From NCBI RefSeq assembly GCF_014269285.1, contig NZ_JACOAF010000021.1, positions 124,001-188,000 on the forward strand: DNA of 64,000 nucleotides, read 5' to 3'. Source of the DNA: Rufibacter sediminis. GTDB lineage: Bacteria; Bacteroidota; Bacteroidia; Cytophagales; Hymenobacteraceae. The notes beneath the pieces are model-generated. The model was not told where the DNA came from, did not search any database, and worked only from the letters and a program-made list of their open reading frames with translations. Both the position numbers and the translations under genes were made by a program. This document shows, piece after piece, positions 1 through 9,135 of this stretch (within the stretch, counting starts at the first letter, position 1; each line of letters opens with the position of its first letter).

Positions 1-7
1 TCAGCGC

Positions 8-1429
8 GTGTACGCTATCATTGATATTGAAACCACGGGTGGCCAGCCCTCCGAAGACCGGATTACCGAGATTGCGATTTTCATCCATGACGGCAACAAG
101 GTGGTGGACCAGTTCCACTCCCTCATTAACCCGGGTCGGCCCATTCCATTCTTTATTTCCCAACTCACCGGCATCACCGACGAGATGGTGAAGGACGCGC
201 CTAAGTTTCATGAAGTAGCTAAGCAGATTGTGCAGATCACCGAGGGCAACGTGTTTGTGGCCCACAACGTGCGCTTTGACTATTCCTTCGTGAAGAAGGA
301 GTTCGCGGATCTGGGCTTCACCTTCCAGCGCAAGACCTTGTGCACCGTGCGGCTCAGCCGAAAGCTGATGCCGGGCCTTCCCTCCTACAGCTTGGGCAAG
401 CTGTGCAAGAGCATCGACATCCCGTTGCAGATGCGGCACCGCGCCATCGGCGATGCCGAAGCTACCGCCATCCTTTTTGATCGTTTACTGAAAATCGATG
501 AGAAAAAGGTAAACGACTCCCAGGACGATAAACTGCTGGAGCCCTCGGCCATTTCCAAGGAAATCAAGACCTCGCTGTTGCCGCCCGCCATTTCGCGGGA
601 CATGGTAGATGCCTTGCCGCTGGAGGCGGGCGTGTATTACTTCCATGATGAATCTGGCGAGATCATCTACGTGGGCAAAAGCAAGAGCATCCGGAAACGC
701 ATCATCCAGCACTTCAGCATCGATTTTAAAAGCAAGAAGTCCATTGAGTTCAAGAACCGCATCGCCAGCATCACCTATGAACGGACCGGCAGCGAATTGG
801 TGGCTTTGCTGTTTGAATCAGACGAGATCAAGAAACGGAAACCATTCTACAACCGGGCCCAGCGCCGGAGCGTGTACCATTCGGGGATTTACTCTTATTA
901 TGACCAGGAAGGTTACCTGCGCCTCACGTTCCAGAAAGCTAAGACCGAAGTGCCGCCGCTGTTGACCATGTCCAATCAGTTTCAGGCCAAGAACTTTCTG
1001 TACAACCGGGTAGAGAAATACAACCTCTGCCAGAAAATGTGCGACCTGTACAAATCCAACGGGCCGTGCTTTGATTACCAGGTGCACCAATGCAAAGGCG
1101 CGTGCGTGGGCAAAGAATCGCCGGAGGAGTACAACCAGCGGGTGATGGAATCCATTGACGCGTTCAAGTACGACTATGACTCGTTTGTCATCATCGGGAA
1201 AGGACGGGAAACCGAGGAGAAGTCGGTGGTGGTGGTAGAGAATGGGCGTTACCTGGGTTTCGGGTACTTTGACGAGTCTTTCAGCGCCAGTTCCCTGGAA
1301 GACTTCAAGGGCGTGATCAAGTACTACAATGACAACAAAGACACGCAGCAGATCATCAGAGGCTACATGCGCACCAAGCACCAGGACAAACTGCTGGTTT
1401 TTTCCGCAGATCTGAACACGGCTCTTTAG
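8..1429 (+). CDS. DnaQ-like 3'-5' exonuclease fused to GIY-YIG (UvrC/Cho-like) nuclease domain
   Basis: The N-terminal half is a DEDDh exonuclease: D6 and E8 (DIETTG), D91 (HNVRFDYSF) and H144/D149 (HRAIGDAEA). A GIY-YIG endonuclease domain follows, with GVYYF at 208-212 and IYVGKS at 220-225, then a Cys-rich region (CQKMCDLY, CKGACVG) as in UvrC/Cho-type proteins. This architecture is known in Bacteroidota and some Proteobacteria and is usually annotated as an exonuclease/excinuclease-like DNA repair protein. The GTG at 8 directly precedes the conserved YAIIDIETTG start, but the frame is open to the window edge, so a start further upstream cannot be excluded. The TAG stop lies inside a dispersed palindrome (1424-1459). 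Confidence 0.85.
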   Translation: MYAIIDIETTGGQPSEDRITEIAIFIHDGNKVVDQFHSLINPGRPIPFFISQLTGITDEMVKDAPKFHEVAKQIVQITEGNVFVAHNVRFDYSFVKKEFADLGFTFQRKTLCTVRLSRKLMPGLPSYSLGKLCKSIDIPLQMRHRAIGDAEATAILFDRLLKIDEKKVNDSQDDKLLEPSAISKEIKTSLLPPAISRDMVDALPLEAGVYYFHDESGEIIYVGKSKSIRKRIIQHFSIDFKSKKSIEFKNRIASITYERTGSELVALLFESDEIKKRKPFYNRAQRRSVYHSGIYSYYDQEGYLRLTFQKAKTEVPPLLTMSNQFQAKNFLYNRVEKYNLCQKMCDLYKSNGPCFDYQVHQCKGACVGKESPEEYNQRVMESIDAFKYDYDSFVIIGKGRETEEKSVVVVENGRYLGFGYFDESFSASSLEDFKGVIKYYNDNKDTQQIIRGYMRTKHQDKLLVFSADLNTAL

Positions 1430-1459
1430 GGCTCTTTTCCGGAAAACAGGCTCAAAACG
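1424..1459. repeat. dispersed palindrome copy 1
   Basis: Imperfect inverted repeat with arms ctttagggctcttttcc and ggaaaacaggctcaaaacg. It contains the stop codon of the exonuclease gene and ends one base before the stop codon of the convergent gene, so it fills the whole junction. It may act as a bidirectional terminator (inference). Confidence 0.75.
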
Positions 1460-3049
1460 TTAATGCAAGCGGTGCCGCAGAAGCCAACCAGCCCCGTTAA
1501 ATTCCTCAGCGGCAGGCTTATAGTCCTTCTTCTTGATCTTTTTATGTTTGGGGTATTCGTTTCCGTCTTCTTCGTCATACAAATGAATTTTTGAGCCGGA
1601 GACTTGAAACGTTTCCTCCACTTGTAGACGGTCTGTTTCCTCGCCGCCGTACAGGTGCAGTTTTATCTTAGTCTTGCCTTTGCCTTTCAACACGAAGGTG
1701 TCTTCCTCGCCTAATCCGTAGATGGACAGGCTTTTGGTTTGAGCGGGCGAAAAGAACTTTTCATGCAGCAGGTTCCTTTGCATGTCTTTCTCAAAAGACC
1801 AATGCTGCACCAGCACGCTCCCATCTGCCTGAAACTCCAGCACAAACCGATCCTCGGCATCGGTGCCGGGCAACAACACCTCTTTATTCAGAAGCTGATA
1901 GAACGTAGCGGCGGCCTCAGCCAGATCATTACGGCGCGATTTCAACTTAGCGCTGAATTCCTTTTCTGAAAGCTCCCTGATTTGCGGAGGCCAGGTTTGC
2001 AGGGCCTGATCTATCACCTGATCGGTGAGTTTCTGCTGCAGTTCCAGGGCCGCTTGCCTGAAGTCTTCTTCGGTGAGGTACGCCAGCAGATAGGCATCCA
2101 TCTGATACGAACTCCTGATCAATCCCTTCACGTTCTGGCCCACGATGGTTTTATCGAAACTTTGGTAATTCGGCTTGAAAACGCTCACCAATTTGGTAAG
2201 CACACCGTCATTGAACTTGAAGAACGCATGGTCCCGGTCGCGTGGAATGGGGGAAAAATGGGTCTGTCCCTTGTTTTCAGCAACCGCCCAGCGCCACTGG
2301 TCCTCGCGCCTACTCCAGTCACTGAGCCACATGTCAAACAGCCGGGAAAGCAGGTACCGTTTGGTGTCTACCTGGTACAGCGGGCTGGAGACCATTTTTC
2401 CAAAGGCTTTCTTTGAGCTGAAAATGTCCTGCGGGGTACCAAAGCTTTCCAGTTGGTCCCAGTTGCCATCGGGGCGTTCCTCCAGCAACATGAGCATGTG
2501 CGCGAAATCTTTCCTGAACTCGCCCAGGGCGGGATCATCGGCTAAGTACACTAGTTGGGGGTTGGTATGGTACACGCCGGCCGCGGAAGCCAGGGCCGGT
2601 ACAATGAAAGCGCCGTAAGGATGGATGACGCTGGTCTGGTCCCGCATCAAGCTGGCGACAAACGATTTCTGCAGCCCTTTGGGCAAGGCTTTCGAGGGAT
2701 CTTTGTCAATGGAGCGCAGCACGTACTCCCGTCCGGCCGCATCTACCAACCGCAGGTTTTTCGTCTGGAAGCTGCCTCCCTCCTTTACCGGCGTCACGCC
2801 TCCCTTAAACTGGCTGATCCAAAGCAGCGGCACCTCTACGGGCTCGGCCCATACCTGACGGTAGTGTCGCCCCCACCAGAACCGATGAAAAGAACTTCTC
2901 AGATAGTGTTCGCCCGCTGAAACCGTCACGCTGGAATCAGAGCGTTGCGAGAAAGCCAACACGGGCTGTATCAGAAACAACAGAAGGAACCACCAGCTAG
3001 CAGGGCGTAAACGGCTGTTGCTATTGGAGTAGGTAGTAGATGGAGCCAT
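1460..3049 (-). CDS. secreted protein of unknown function, paralog of the adjacent divergent gene; degenerate CotH/Fam20-like motif
   Basis: A 529-residue protein with an N-terminal signal peptide (hydrophobic WWFLLLFLIQPVLAFSQ). It aligns by eye along its whole length with the divergently encoded lipoprotein at 3183-4799. Shared blocks include FxxxFWG(R/K)HYR.VWA(E/Q)PV, LRS(I/V)DKDP, RDQTS..HPYGA and a late IYGL.EED..(L/V).G.GK block. The region corresponding to DWDRH..QW...DRDQAF in the neighbour reads DWSRREDQW ... PRDRDHAFFKF, so the first putative catalytic Asp is Ser and the His is Arg. I do not recognise an established function. Similar sequences occur, as I recall, as N-terminal parts of long Bacteroidota outer-membrane or phosphoesterase-associated proteins. 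A pseudo-enzyme partner of the neighbour is possible. Confidence 0.7.
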   Translation of the reverse strand: MAPSTTYSNSNSRLRPASWWFLLLFLIQPVLAFSQRSDSSVTVSAGEHYLRSSFHRFWWGRHYRQVWAEPVEVPLLWISQFKGGVTPVKEGGSFQTKNLRLVDAAGREYVLRSIDKDPSKALPKGLQKSFVASLMRDQTSVIHPYGAFIVPALASAAGVYHTNPQLVYLADDPALGEFRKDFAHMLMLLEERPDGNWDQLESFGTPQDIFSSKKAFGKMVSSPLYQVDTKRYLLSRLFDMWLSDWSRREDQWRWAVAENKGQTHFSPIPRDRDHAFFKFNDGVLTKLVSVFKPNYQSFDKTIVGQNVKGLIRSSYQMDAYLLAYLTEEDFRQAALELQQKLTDQVIDQALQTWPPQIRELSEKEFSAKLKSRRNDLAEAAATFYQLLNKEVLLPGTDAEDRFVLEFQADGSVLVQHWSFEKDMQRNLLHEKFFSPAQTKSLSIYGLGEEDTFVLKGKGKTKIKLHLYGGEETDRLQVEETFQVSGSKIHLYDEEDGNEYPKHKKIKKKDYKPAAEEFNGAGWLLRHRLH

Positions 3050-3182
3050 AGATGCGTATTTATACCTAAAAATCTGCTTCTATGTTCTACTTCCAGAGAC
3101 AAGAGACAGCTAAAGAATTGAGACAAAGCAATGTAGCTCTGGCTGCCTTGGCGGCGCACAACTTTTGTGGTACAATTTCTGT

Positions 3183-4799
3183 ATGGCAAAGAATTATTCT
3201 TCATCTATGCGGAAACTACTGACCCTCTCCTTCTCCGTTGCTCTGCTCAGTTACGGCTGTGCCAAGAAAGACTATTTCCAATCTTCTGCCTTGGTAGGTG
3301 CCGTGGAGCAGGAACGCAACGCGAAGTGGGATTCAGCGGAAGTGGTGGCGGGGAGACATTACCAGAAAGGCTTTCTGCATAATGTCTTCTGGGGAAAGCA
3401 CTACCGGGCTGTGTGGGCGCAGCCGGTGACGTTGCCCGTGCTGGACATCAATAAAATGCATGGCGGCCTCAGCCCCGAGAAACTTGGTGGCGGCTTCCAG
3501 ACCACCAGCCTCACCCTGGAAAACGAAAACGGGAAGCAGTACGCTCTCCGCTCTGTAGACAAAGATCCGCAAGGCATCCTACCTGGCGGTTTACGCAAGA
3601 CGTTTGTGGCTAATCTGCTGAGGGACCAGACCTCGGCCGCTCACCCGTATGGGGCCGTGGTGGTATCTGGCCTGGCCGCTGGCGCGAAGATTCACCACAG
3701 CCATCCGCGTTACGTGTACGTTCCTAAAAACGAGCAAGGGCTAGGCAAAAACTCCTCTGACTTTCAGGACAAAGTATTCCTACTGGAAGAGAAATACGAA
3801 GGCAAAGAGTCGATCACCAGTTACTTAGGTAAAGCCAAAAACCTGGTCGATTCTGAGGAATTCCTCAAAAAACGATTCACCCAGCACTCCCATCTACCCG
3901 ATCAGTTGTCATTTGCCAAAGCACGGCTCTTTGATGTCTTGATTGGCGATTGGGACCGGCACGAGGGCCAGTGGCAATGGGCGGTGTACGACACCAGCAA
4001 CGTCACCACTTACACTCCCGTGCCCAAAGACCGCGACCAGGCATTTTTCAAGTTCGATGACGGGTTGGTGCCTTGGCTCTTCAGCAGAAGCTGGGCTCCG
4101 CTGAAAAAAATGAAGACCTTTCACTCCCGCGTTTCTTCCAGCAAAGGCTATCTGCAAAACGCACAATTCATCGATGAGCGCTGCCTGAACGAAGTGACGC
4201 AGGAACAATGGCAACAATTGGCCAACCAACTACAAATCCAACTTACCGACAGTGTGATCGCCGCCTCGGTGGAAAGTCTCCCCACGCAAGTGTACGCGCT
4301 TACGGGAAAGGAAATCCAGGCGAAACTGATGTCCAGACGGGCGCAGTTGCCCCAGTTAGCCGATGAACTTTACCGCCACCTCTCCAAGCATGTACTAGTG
4401 GCGGGCACCGATCAGAAGGAGAAGTTTATTGTGCAACGGCTCTCCAATGGTGATACCCGCGTCCTGGTTTCACAGCAACCCGAAAATGATAAGAAATCTC
4501 CCTTGCTGGTGTTTGACCGGGTTTTCAAGAAAACAGACACAAAATCCATCGCGCTCTACGGCTTAGCCGAAGAAGATGAGTTCATCCTGACCGGCCACGG
4601 AAAAAGTGGAATCAAAGTAGCCATTTACGGCGGAATGGGCGAAGACGAAGTCAAAGACGACTCCTTCGTGAGCGGGTGGGGCCGCAAAACCCGGGTGTAT
4701 GACACCAAACAAGGCATCGAGGTAGAAAAAGGCAAAGAAACCCGCCTCAAGAAATCCCGCGACGTCAAAGTCCACGCCTTCGACCGGGAAGGGTTGTAA
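3183..4799 (+). CDS. lipoprotein of unknown function with CotH/Fam20-like kinase motif
   Basis: The ATG at 3207 gives a canonical lipoprotein signal (MRKLLTLSFSVALLSYGC). The ATG at 3183 adds eight residues, and a TTG at 3165 is also open but less likely. The mature protein contains RLFDVLIGDWDRHEGQW and, about 20 residues later, PKDRDQAFFKFDDG. This pair resembles the catalytic-Asp and metal-Asp segments of atypical kinases such as CotH and Fam20 (D..xGNxDxH..N ... DxDxaF). That assignment is motif-level inference. It is paralogous to 1460-3049, from which it is divergently transcribed across 133 bp. The C-terminal region has SIALYGLAEEDEF and IYGGMGEDEV, which look like small beta repeats. 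Confidence 0.7.
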   Translation: MAKNYSSSMRKLLTLSFSVALLSYGCAKKDYFQSSALVGAVEQERNAKWDSAEVVAGRHYQKGFLHNVFWGKHYRAVWAQPVTLPVLDINKMHGGLSPEKLGGGFQTTSLTLENENGKQYALRSVDKDPQGILPGGLRKTFVANLLRDQTSAAHPYGAVVVSGLAAGAKIHHSHPRYVYVPKNEQGLGKNSSDFQDKVFLLEEKYEGKESITSYLGKAKNLVDSEEFLKKRFTQHSHLPDQLSFAKARLFDVLIGDWDRHEGQWQWAVYDTSNVTTYTPVPKDRDQAFFKFDDGLVPWLFSRSWAPLKKMKTFHSRVSSSKGYLQNAQFIDERCLNEVTQEQWQQLANQLQIQLTDSVIAASVESLPTQVYALTGKEIQAKLMSRRAQLPQLADELYRHLSKHVLVAGTDQKEKFIVQRLSNGDTRVLVSQQPENDKKSPLLVFDRVFKKTDTKSIALYGLAEEDEFILTGHGKSGIKVAIYGGMGEDEVKDDSFVSGWGRKTRVYDTKQGIEVEKGKETRLKKSRDVKVHAFDREGL

Positions 4800-4802
4800 T
4801 TG

Positions 4803-5020
4803 CAGATGTGTAGATTTGGAAATTTGGAGATGTGAAGATTTGGAGATGAGGAGATTTGTAGATTTGAAAATGAATATCAGTGCTTGCTGATTTTATTGCT
4901 GCTAGAGAATCTTTAAGTAGGATTTGCATATTCATCTTCACATCACCTAATCTCCAAATCTTCACATCTACAAATCTTCACATCACCTAATCTTCTAATC
5001 TAAAAAAAACTTCACATCAC
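4803..5020. repeat. low-complexity inverted repeat built from gatttg/caaatc units
   Basis: The left side (about 4806-4875) repeats units such as gatttggagatg. The right side (about 4930-5020) carries the complementary series, including two exact copies of tcttcacatcacctaatct at 4935-4953 and 4975-4993. The arms flank a unique core of about 55 bases. A further unit (cttcacatcacc) runs into the 3' end of the GNAT gene and supplies its stop codon. It resembles degenerate A/T-rich intergenic repeats common in Bacteroidota; a terminator or MITE-like origin is inference. Confidence 0.6.
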
Positions 5021-5533
5021 CAACTCCCTAACTTCCCGTTTCCACCAGGTGTTGTCCCGGCCTTGGGTGTCTCGGCTGAAGCCGTTTCGTTCCAGGATTT
5101 TCTCGGAGGCGGTGTTTCCAGTTTCGGTTTCGGCAATGACGGAGGAAATGTCTGGTCTTTTGAAACACCAAAGCAGCAGCCCCTCAATGGCTTCTGACAT
5201 GATGCCCTGCTGCTGAAAATCGGGGTAGGTGCCGTAGCCAATCTCAACTTCGCCCGTTTCATCGGGTTCACCTTTAAAGCACAGATCTCCGGCCAGGGTT
5301 TGAGTGGCCTTCAGTTCAATGGTCCAGAGAGTGTAGAAGTAGTACTGCTCCCGGTGCAGTGGAATGAGCCGTAGGAAATAGTTTTCCAAGGCATCGGCTA
5401 AATCTGGGTCAATGGGTTTGGGGGTATAGCGCAGCCCCAATGACTTTTCCAGAGACCCGTTGTTGGCGGCGTACAGCTTCAGCTGCGCTTCTGTAAGCGG
5501 CTGAATTTTAAGTCTTTCGGTTTCTATGTACAT
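5012..5533 (-). CDS. GNAT family N-acetyltransferase (RimJ/RimL-like)
   Basis: A 173-residue protein starting IETERLKIQPLT, the typical opening of RimJ/RimL-type acetyltransferases. Later segments are GEVEIGYGTYPDFQQQGIMSEA (acetyl-CoA binding region, Q/R-x-x-G/A variant QQQGIM) and GNTASEKILERNGF (C-terminal alpha4/beta6 element). It probably transfers an acetyl group from acetyl-CoA to a protein N-terminus or small amine; the substrate cannot be told. It is a single gene whose last codons overlap the 4803-5020 repeat. Confidence 0.85.
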   Translation of the reverse strand: MYIETERLKIQPLTEAQLKLYAANNGSLEKSLGLRYTPKPIDPDLADALENYFLRLIPLHREQYYFYTLWTIELKATQTLAGDLCFKGEPDETGEVEIGYGTYPDFQQQGIMSEAIEGLLLWCFKRPDISSVIAETETGNTASEKILERNGFSRDTQGRDNTWWKREVRELVM

Positions 5534-5575
5534 CTCTCCCGCAAGTTTACGACAGAAAGATATTCAATAAATTAA

Positions 5576-6655
5576 TTATTTGACATCTAACTTAATATCT
5601 TTCAACATCTTAATGACAAATTCTTCGGTTCTGGAGAGAAACGGATTTTCTTTGCGCTTTTTGGCATCGTGTTTCCGCAAGTAATCAATGAGTTTGTCTT
5701 GCTTGAAGAGATTGACCACTTCGGGGTGAATGTAGTACTTGTTGCAGACGCTGGGCGTGTTGCCTAATTCCTGGGCAACCATCTTGGCCGCGTCCTTCAC
5801 CGATTTTTCTTTGGTGATGTCTGGGTTCTCGTCCAGGATCTGCTCCAGGCATTCCACCATGAGCACAGTCCCGCCCCAGGTCCTGAAATCCTTGGCGGTA
5901 AAATCCTCCTCACATAAACTGCGCAGGTATTCGTTCACATCGCCCGATTCAATGGGTTGGCGGTTGCCTTCTTCGTCATAGAATTGGAAGAGGTCATACC
6001 CGGGAATGTCCTGGCACTGTTTAACCAGGCGGGCCAAGCGGCGGTCTTTGATGCTGATCTCGTGCTTCACCCCTTTCTTGCCCACAAACTCCAGCCGCAG
6101 GTGATCGCCCTCCACTTTCACGTGCCGGTCGCGCAGGGTGGTCAGTCCGTACGATTGGTTTGACTTGGCGTACGAGCGGTTCCCGATCCGGATGAACGAG
6201 TTGTCCAGCAGCTCCACCACAATGGCCAGAATTTTGCGCTTCTCCAGTTTCTTCAATCGTAGGTCTTTCTCTACTTGTTTCCTGATTTCGGGCAGCGCCT
6301 TACCGAAAGCCATCATCCGCCCGAACTTGTTCAGGCTACGTGCCTTCTGCCAGTCTGGGTGGTAGATGTACTGCTTGCGTCCTTTGTCATCGCGGCCGGT
6401 GGCCTGGATGTGACCGTTGGCCGAGGGGCAGATCCAGACGTTGGTCCAGGCGGGCGGAATCACCAGTTTCTGGATACGGTCCAGCACTTTCTCGTCGGTG
6501 AGGGGTTCTCCCTTGGCGGTAGAATACGTGATCTTTTTACCTTTTATCTCGCGGGTGATGCCCGGCTTGGTGTCTGGGAAATAGCGTAAGCCGGCCTGTT
6601 CTGCGGAGGCAACCGCGTCTGCGTAGATTTCGTGCGGAGATAATTGGTTTTCCAT
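5576..6655 (-). CDS. DNA topoisomerase IB (poxvirus/eukaryote-like)
   Basis: A 359-residue type IB topoisomerase that relaxes supercoils through a 3'-phosphotyrosyl intermediate. Visible features are RIGNRSYAKSNQSYGLTTLR around 156-175 (catalytic Arg near 175), FRTW near 257-260 (second Arg) and SVCNKYYIHP at 302-311 with the nucleophile most likely Y308. Bacterial IB enzymes of this size are widespread in Bacteroidota and are horizontally distributed. It starts at an ATG within 5576-6655 and is monocistronic. A dispersed palindrome lies upstream at 6717-6753. Confidence 0.92.
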   Translation of the reverse strand: MENQLSPHEIYADAVASAEQAGLRYFPDTKPGITREIKGKKITYSTAKGEPLTDEKVLDRIQKLVIPPAWTNVWICPSANGHIQATGRDDKGRKQYIYHPDWQKARSLNKFGRMMAFGKALPEIRKQVEKDLRLKKLEKRKILAIVVELLDNSFIRIGNRSYAKSNQSYGLTTLRDRHVKVEGDHLRLEFVGKKGVKHEISIKDRRLARLVKQCQDIPGYDLFQFYDEEGNRQPIESGDVNEYLRSLCEEDFTAKDFRTWGGTVLMVECLEQILDENPDITKEKSVKDAAKMVAQELGNTPSVCNKYYIHPEVVNLFKQDKLIDYLRKHDAKKRKENPFLSRTEEFVIKMLKDIKLDVK

Positions 6656-6716
6656 GGGTTGGTAAAGGAAAGTTTCAGTCCTTTAACTTTTCCAGGACAT
6701 AAAAGTTTTGTGATCT

Positions 6717-6753
6717 GTTTTGAGCCTGTTTTCAGGAAAACAGCCCTGAAACG
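6717..6753. repeat. dispersed palindrome copy 2
   Basis: Arms gttttgagcctgttttc and gaaaacagccctgaaacg around a central agg. It lies in the divergent spacer between topoisomerase IB and the M48 protease gene, so here it cannot serve simply as a terminator at a gene end. Confidence 0.8.
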
Positions 6754-6855
6754 CGCGGGAGAAAAACAGCCGGTTTGTAAATAAGAGGAAACCCGTTGCA
6801 AGCTGTGTCCTTTTAGTAAAGTTCACGTAGAACCCAATGACAAACGATAACCTCT

Positions 6856-7722
6856 ATGCACACGACATTTTCCAGCCCGGTTTCTTTCCTGGGTAATCGG
6901 CTTCTTCTTTCCTTGCTGTTGCTGGTTTCTACCTTGCTGAGCAGCTGCGGCGGCGACAAAAACGGCGACACGGTGTTCTTCCCCATCGAGAATGATTTAC
7001 AGTTGGGGCAACAGGTCTCGCAGCAGGTAGACTCCACCTACGGCAGCAAAGGACAGCTGCTGGACCGCAACTCCACTAATCCGCGCACCAGGGCCGCTTA
7101 CGCGCACCTGGACAAGATTGTAGAACGCATTCTGGCCTCGGGCCAGGTGAGCTACCGCGAGGAATTTCCCTGGGACGTGAAGATCATCCATGACCCCGAA
7201 ATTCAGAACGCGTTCGCCACGCCCGGCGGGCACATCTACGTCTTCACCGGCTTAATCAAGTACCTGGACTCTGAAGACCAACTGGCCGGCGTGCTGGGGC
7301 ACGAGATTGCCCACGCCGATCAGCGGCACTCCGTGAAGCAATTGCAGAAACAGTACGGCATCTCGGTTATTTCAAGGCTGATTTTAGGAAACGACTCCGG
7401 AAACCTGGAGCGGATCTTCACGCAGGTGGGCGGCCAGCTGGTGGGCCTGAAATTCAGCCGGGACTATGAGCGCGAAGCCGATGAATTCTCGGTCAAATAC
7501 CTGGGTGCCACTGATTTTTACGCCTGTGACGGCGCAGCCGGCTTCTTCCAGAAGATGCAGACGCTGGAAAGCCGCGGCACGCCGCCGGAATTTATCAGCA
7601 CGCACCCCTCGCCCACCAACCGGGTGCAGGAGATCCAGGCGCAGGCCCGGCAACAAGGCTGCAAAACCGCCACGGCCGGCGGCACCAACTACCAGGAATT
7701 CAAGCGCAACCTGGGCTTATAG
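6856..7722 (+). CDS. M48 family metalloprotease, lipoprotein
   Basis: Lipoprotein signal with lipobox LLSSC (C31), then a zinc protease domain with H149-E-I-A-H153 (HEIAHADQRH) and a third ligand in EREADEF (about E207). The domain belongs to the LoiP/BepA-type M48 family of periplasm-facing envelope quality-control proteases. At 288 residues it lacks the TPR tail of BepA. The C-terminal STHPSPTNRVQEI is typical of the family. A second M48 protein lies at 13575-14381. Confidence 0.9.
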   Translation: MHTTFSSPVSFLGNRLLLSLLLLVSTLLSSCGGDKNGDTVFFPIENDLQLGQQVSQQVDSTYGSKGQLLDRNSTNPRTRAAYAHLDKIVERILASGQVSYREEFPWDVKIIHDPEIQNAFATPGGHIYVFTGLIKYLDSEDQLAGVLGHEIAHADQRHSVKQLQKQYGISVISRLILGNDSGNLERIFTQVGGQLVGLKFSRDYEREADEFSVKYLGATDFYACDGAAGFFQKMQTLESRGTPPEFISTHPSPTNRVQEIQAQARQQGCKTATAGGTNYQEFKRNLGL

Positions 7723-7787
7723 CCGCTTCTATATCCCAACCGGATGCTTCTGCGTAGAAATACGCAAAAACAAAACCCCAGCACCCC

Positions 7788-8987
7788 ATGGCAAAGGACT
7801 TCAAGCAAGCGTTAGGCAAAGCAATTGAGCACGCGGATGATCAGTTTGATTTTTTCATGCAGCGGATCAGGAACCGGTTTGGCCTTTACAAACCCTTGCA
7901 GATTGTGGCCTATCGCAGCTATGGCACCGTGAACCGCTTGTATCTGAAAGGCCGGGTGCTGGCGAACAAAGGCATCACCTCGGCGGCTGACAATGACACC
8001 CTGCTGAAGAACCTGGTCAACATGTACCGCCGCTTTGAGAGCGATGAGGTGCGCGATGCCCAGATGCGCATTGTCTACCAAGATCAAGAGTACAACGTCT
8101 CCACCGACAAGGAAGGCTACTTCGTCATCAACCTGGAGCCTAAAACGCCTTTAAAGCCGGACGACATCTGGCACCCCATGGAAGTGGAGCTGGTCCACGC
8201 TGATATATCGTCATTTGAGCCGGGCATCAAAACCAAAGCCCATGTGCTGGTGCCTCCCGCCGACGCTGAGTACGGCATCATCTCTGACATTGACGATACC
8301 ATTGTCCTCACCTCGGCCACGGACATCATCAAAATGTCACAGCAGACGTTCATGAACAACGCGCGTACCCGGCTGCCTTTTGCGGGAGTTTCGGCGTTTT
8401 ACCGTTCCCTTCAGCTGGGCCGGAACGGGAAGCGCAACAACCCGTTTTTCTACGTGAGCAGCAGCCCCTGGAACATGTATGACCTGCTCCATGACTTTCT
8501 GGACATCAACGATATTCCGGCCGGGCCGCTTCTGCTGCGCGATTTCGGGCTAATGCAGAACAAGTTCTTCGGGGCGGATCACATGAGCCACAAGTTCAAG
8601 GAGATCCAGAACATCCTGCTCACCTACCCGCACCTGAACTTCGTGCTCATTGGCGACAGCGGGCAGCAAGACGCACCTATCTACAAAGAGGTGATCAACA
8701 AGTTTCCGGGACGGATTATCTGCGTGTACATCCGGGACGTGGAACTGCCCGATCGGGCGAAGATAGTGACCACCATTGCAGAGGAGCTGAAAGGAACCGT
8801 GGAGGTGCTTCTGGTGAAAGACACCGCCGCCGCCGCCCAACACGCCGCCGATACGGGTTTGATCTTCCACGAAGAAATTGAGAAAGTGCAGGAGCAGAAA
8901 GCGATTGACAAAAGCGACGCTCCCGGTACGGCCACGCAGCAAGCGCCCGCTCCCATCAGCAAAGACACCCGCAAGATCCAGGGCTAA
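7788..8987 (+). CDS. App1-family phosphatidate phosphatase (DUF2183)
   Basis: A 399-residue protein. Its central HAD-like motif ISDIDDTIV (D167, D169, T171, the DxDxT signature) marks the App1 phosphatidate phosphatase catalytic domain, supported by FYVSSSPWNMYD, HKFKEI and VLIGDSGQQDAPIY. An N-terminal beta-rich segment (about 36-155) precedes it. Known family activity is Mg-dependent dephosphorylation of phosphatidic acid; a bacterial role in lipid or polyphosphate-ester turnover is inferred. It starts at ATG 7788, 65 bases after the M48 gene on the same strand. The C-terminal tail is Ala/Pro-rich and probably disordered. Confidence 0.88.
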   Translation: MAKDFKQALGKAIEHADDQFDFFMQRIRNRFGLYKPLQIVAYRSYGTVNRLYLKGRVLANKGITSAADNDTLLKNLVNMYRRFESDEVRDAQMRIVYQDQEYNVSTDKEGYFVINLEPKTPLKPDDIWHPMEVELVHADISSFEPGIKTKAHVLVPPADAEYGIISDIDDTIVLTSATDIIKMSQQTFMNNARTRLPFAGVSAFYRSLQLGRNGKRNNPFFYVSSSPWNMYDLLHDFLDINDIPAGPLLLRDFGLMQNKFFGADHMSHKFKEIQNILLTYPHLNFVLIGDSGQQDAPIYKEVINKFPGRIICVYIRDVELPDRAKIVTTIAEELKGTVEVLLVKDTAAAAQHAADTGLIFHEEIEKVQEQKAIDKSDAPGTATQQAPAPISKDTRKIQG

Positions 8988-9050
8988 TCCAGACGGTTTC
9001 CTATAGGTTTACTCCTGATGAAGGAGAATGAAGGAGTGGTAAGCTGAACC

Positions 9051-9088
9051 CGTTTTGAGGCTGTTTTCAGGAAAATGGCCCCAAAACC
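9051..9088. repeat. dispersed palindrome copy 3
   Basis: cgttttgaggctgttttc, then gaaaatggccccaaaacc after a short centre. Located between convergent genes (App1 phosphatase and the 9136-9621 gene). Confidence 0.75.
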
Positions 9089-9135
9089 CCGCAGATGGCA
9101 GAACGTTAAACTGACTGAAGAATCTCGTTTAAACG

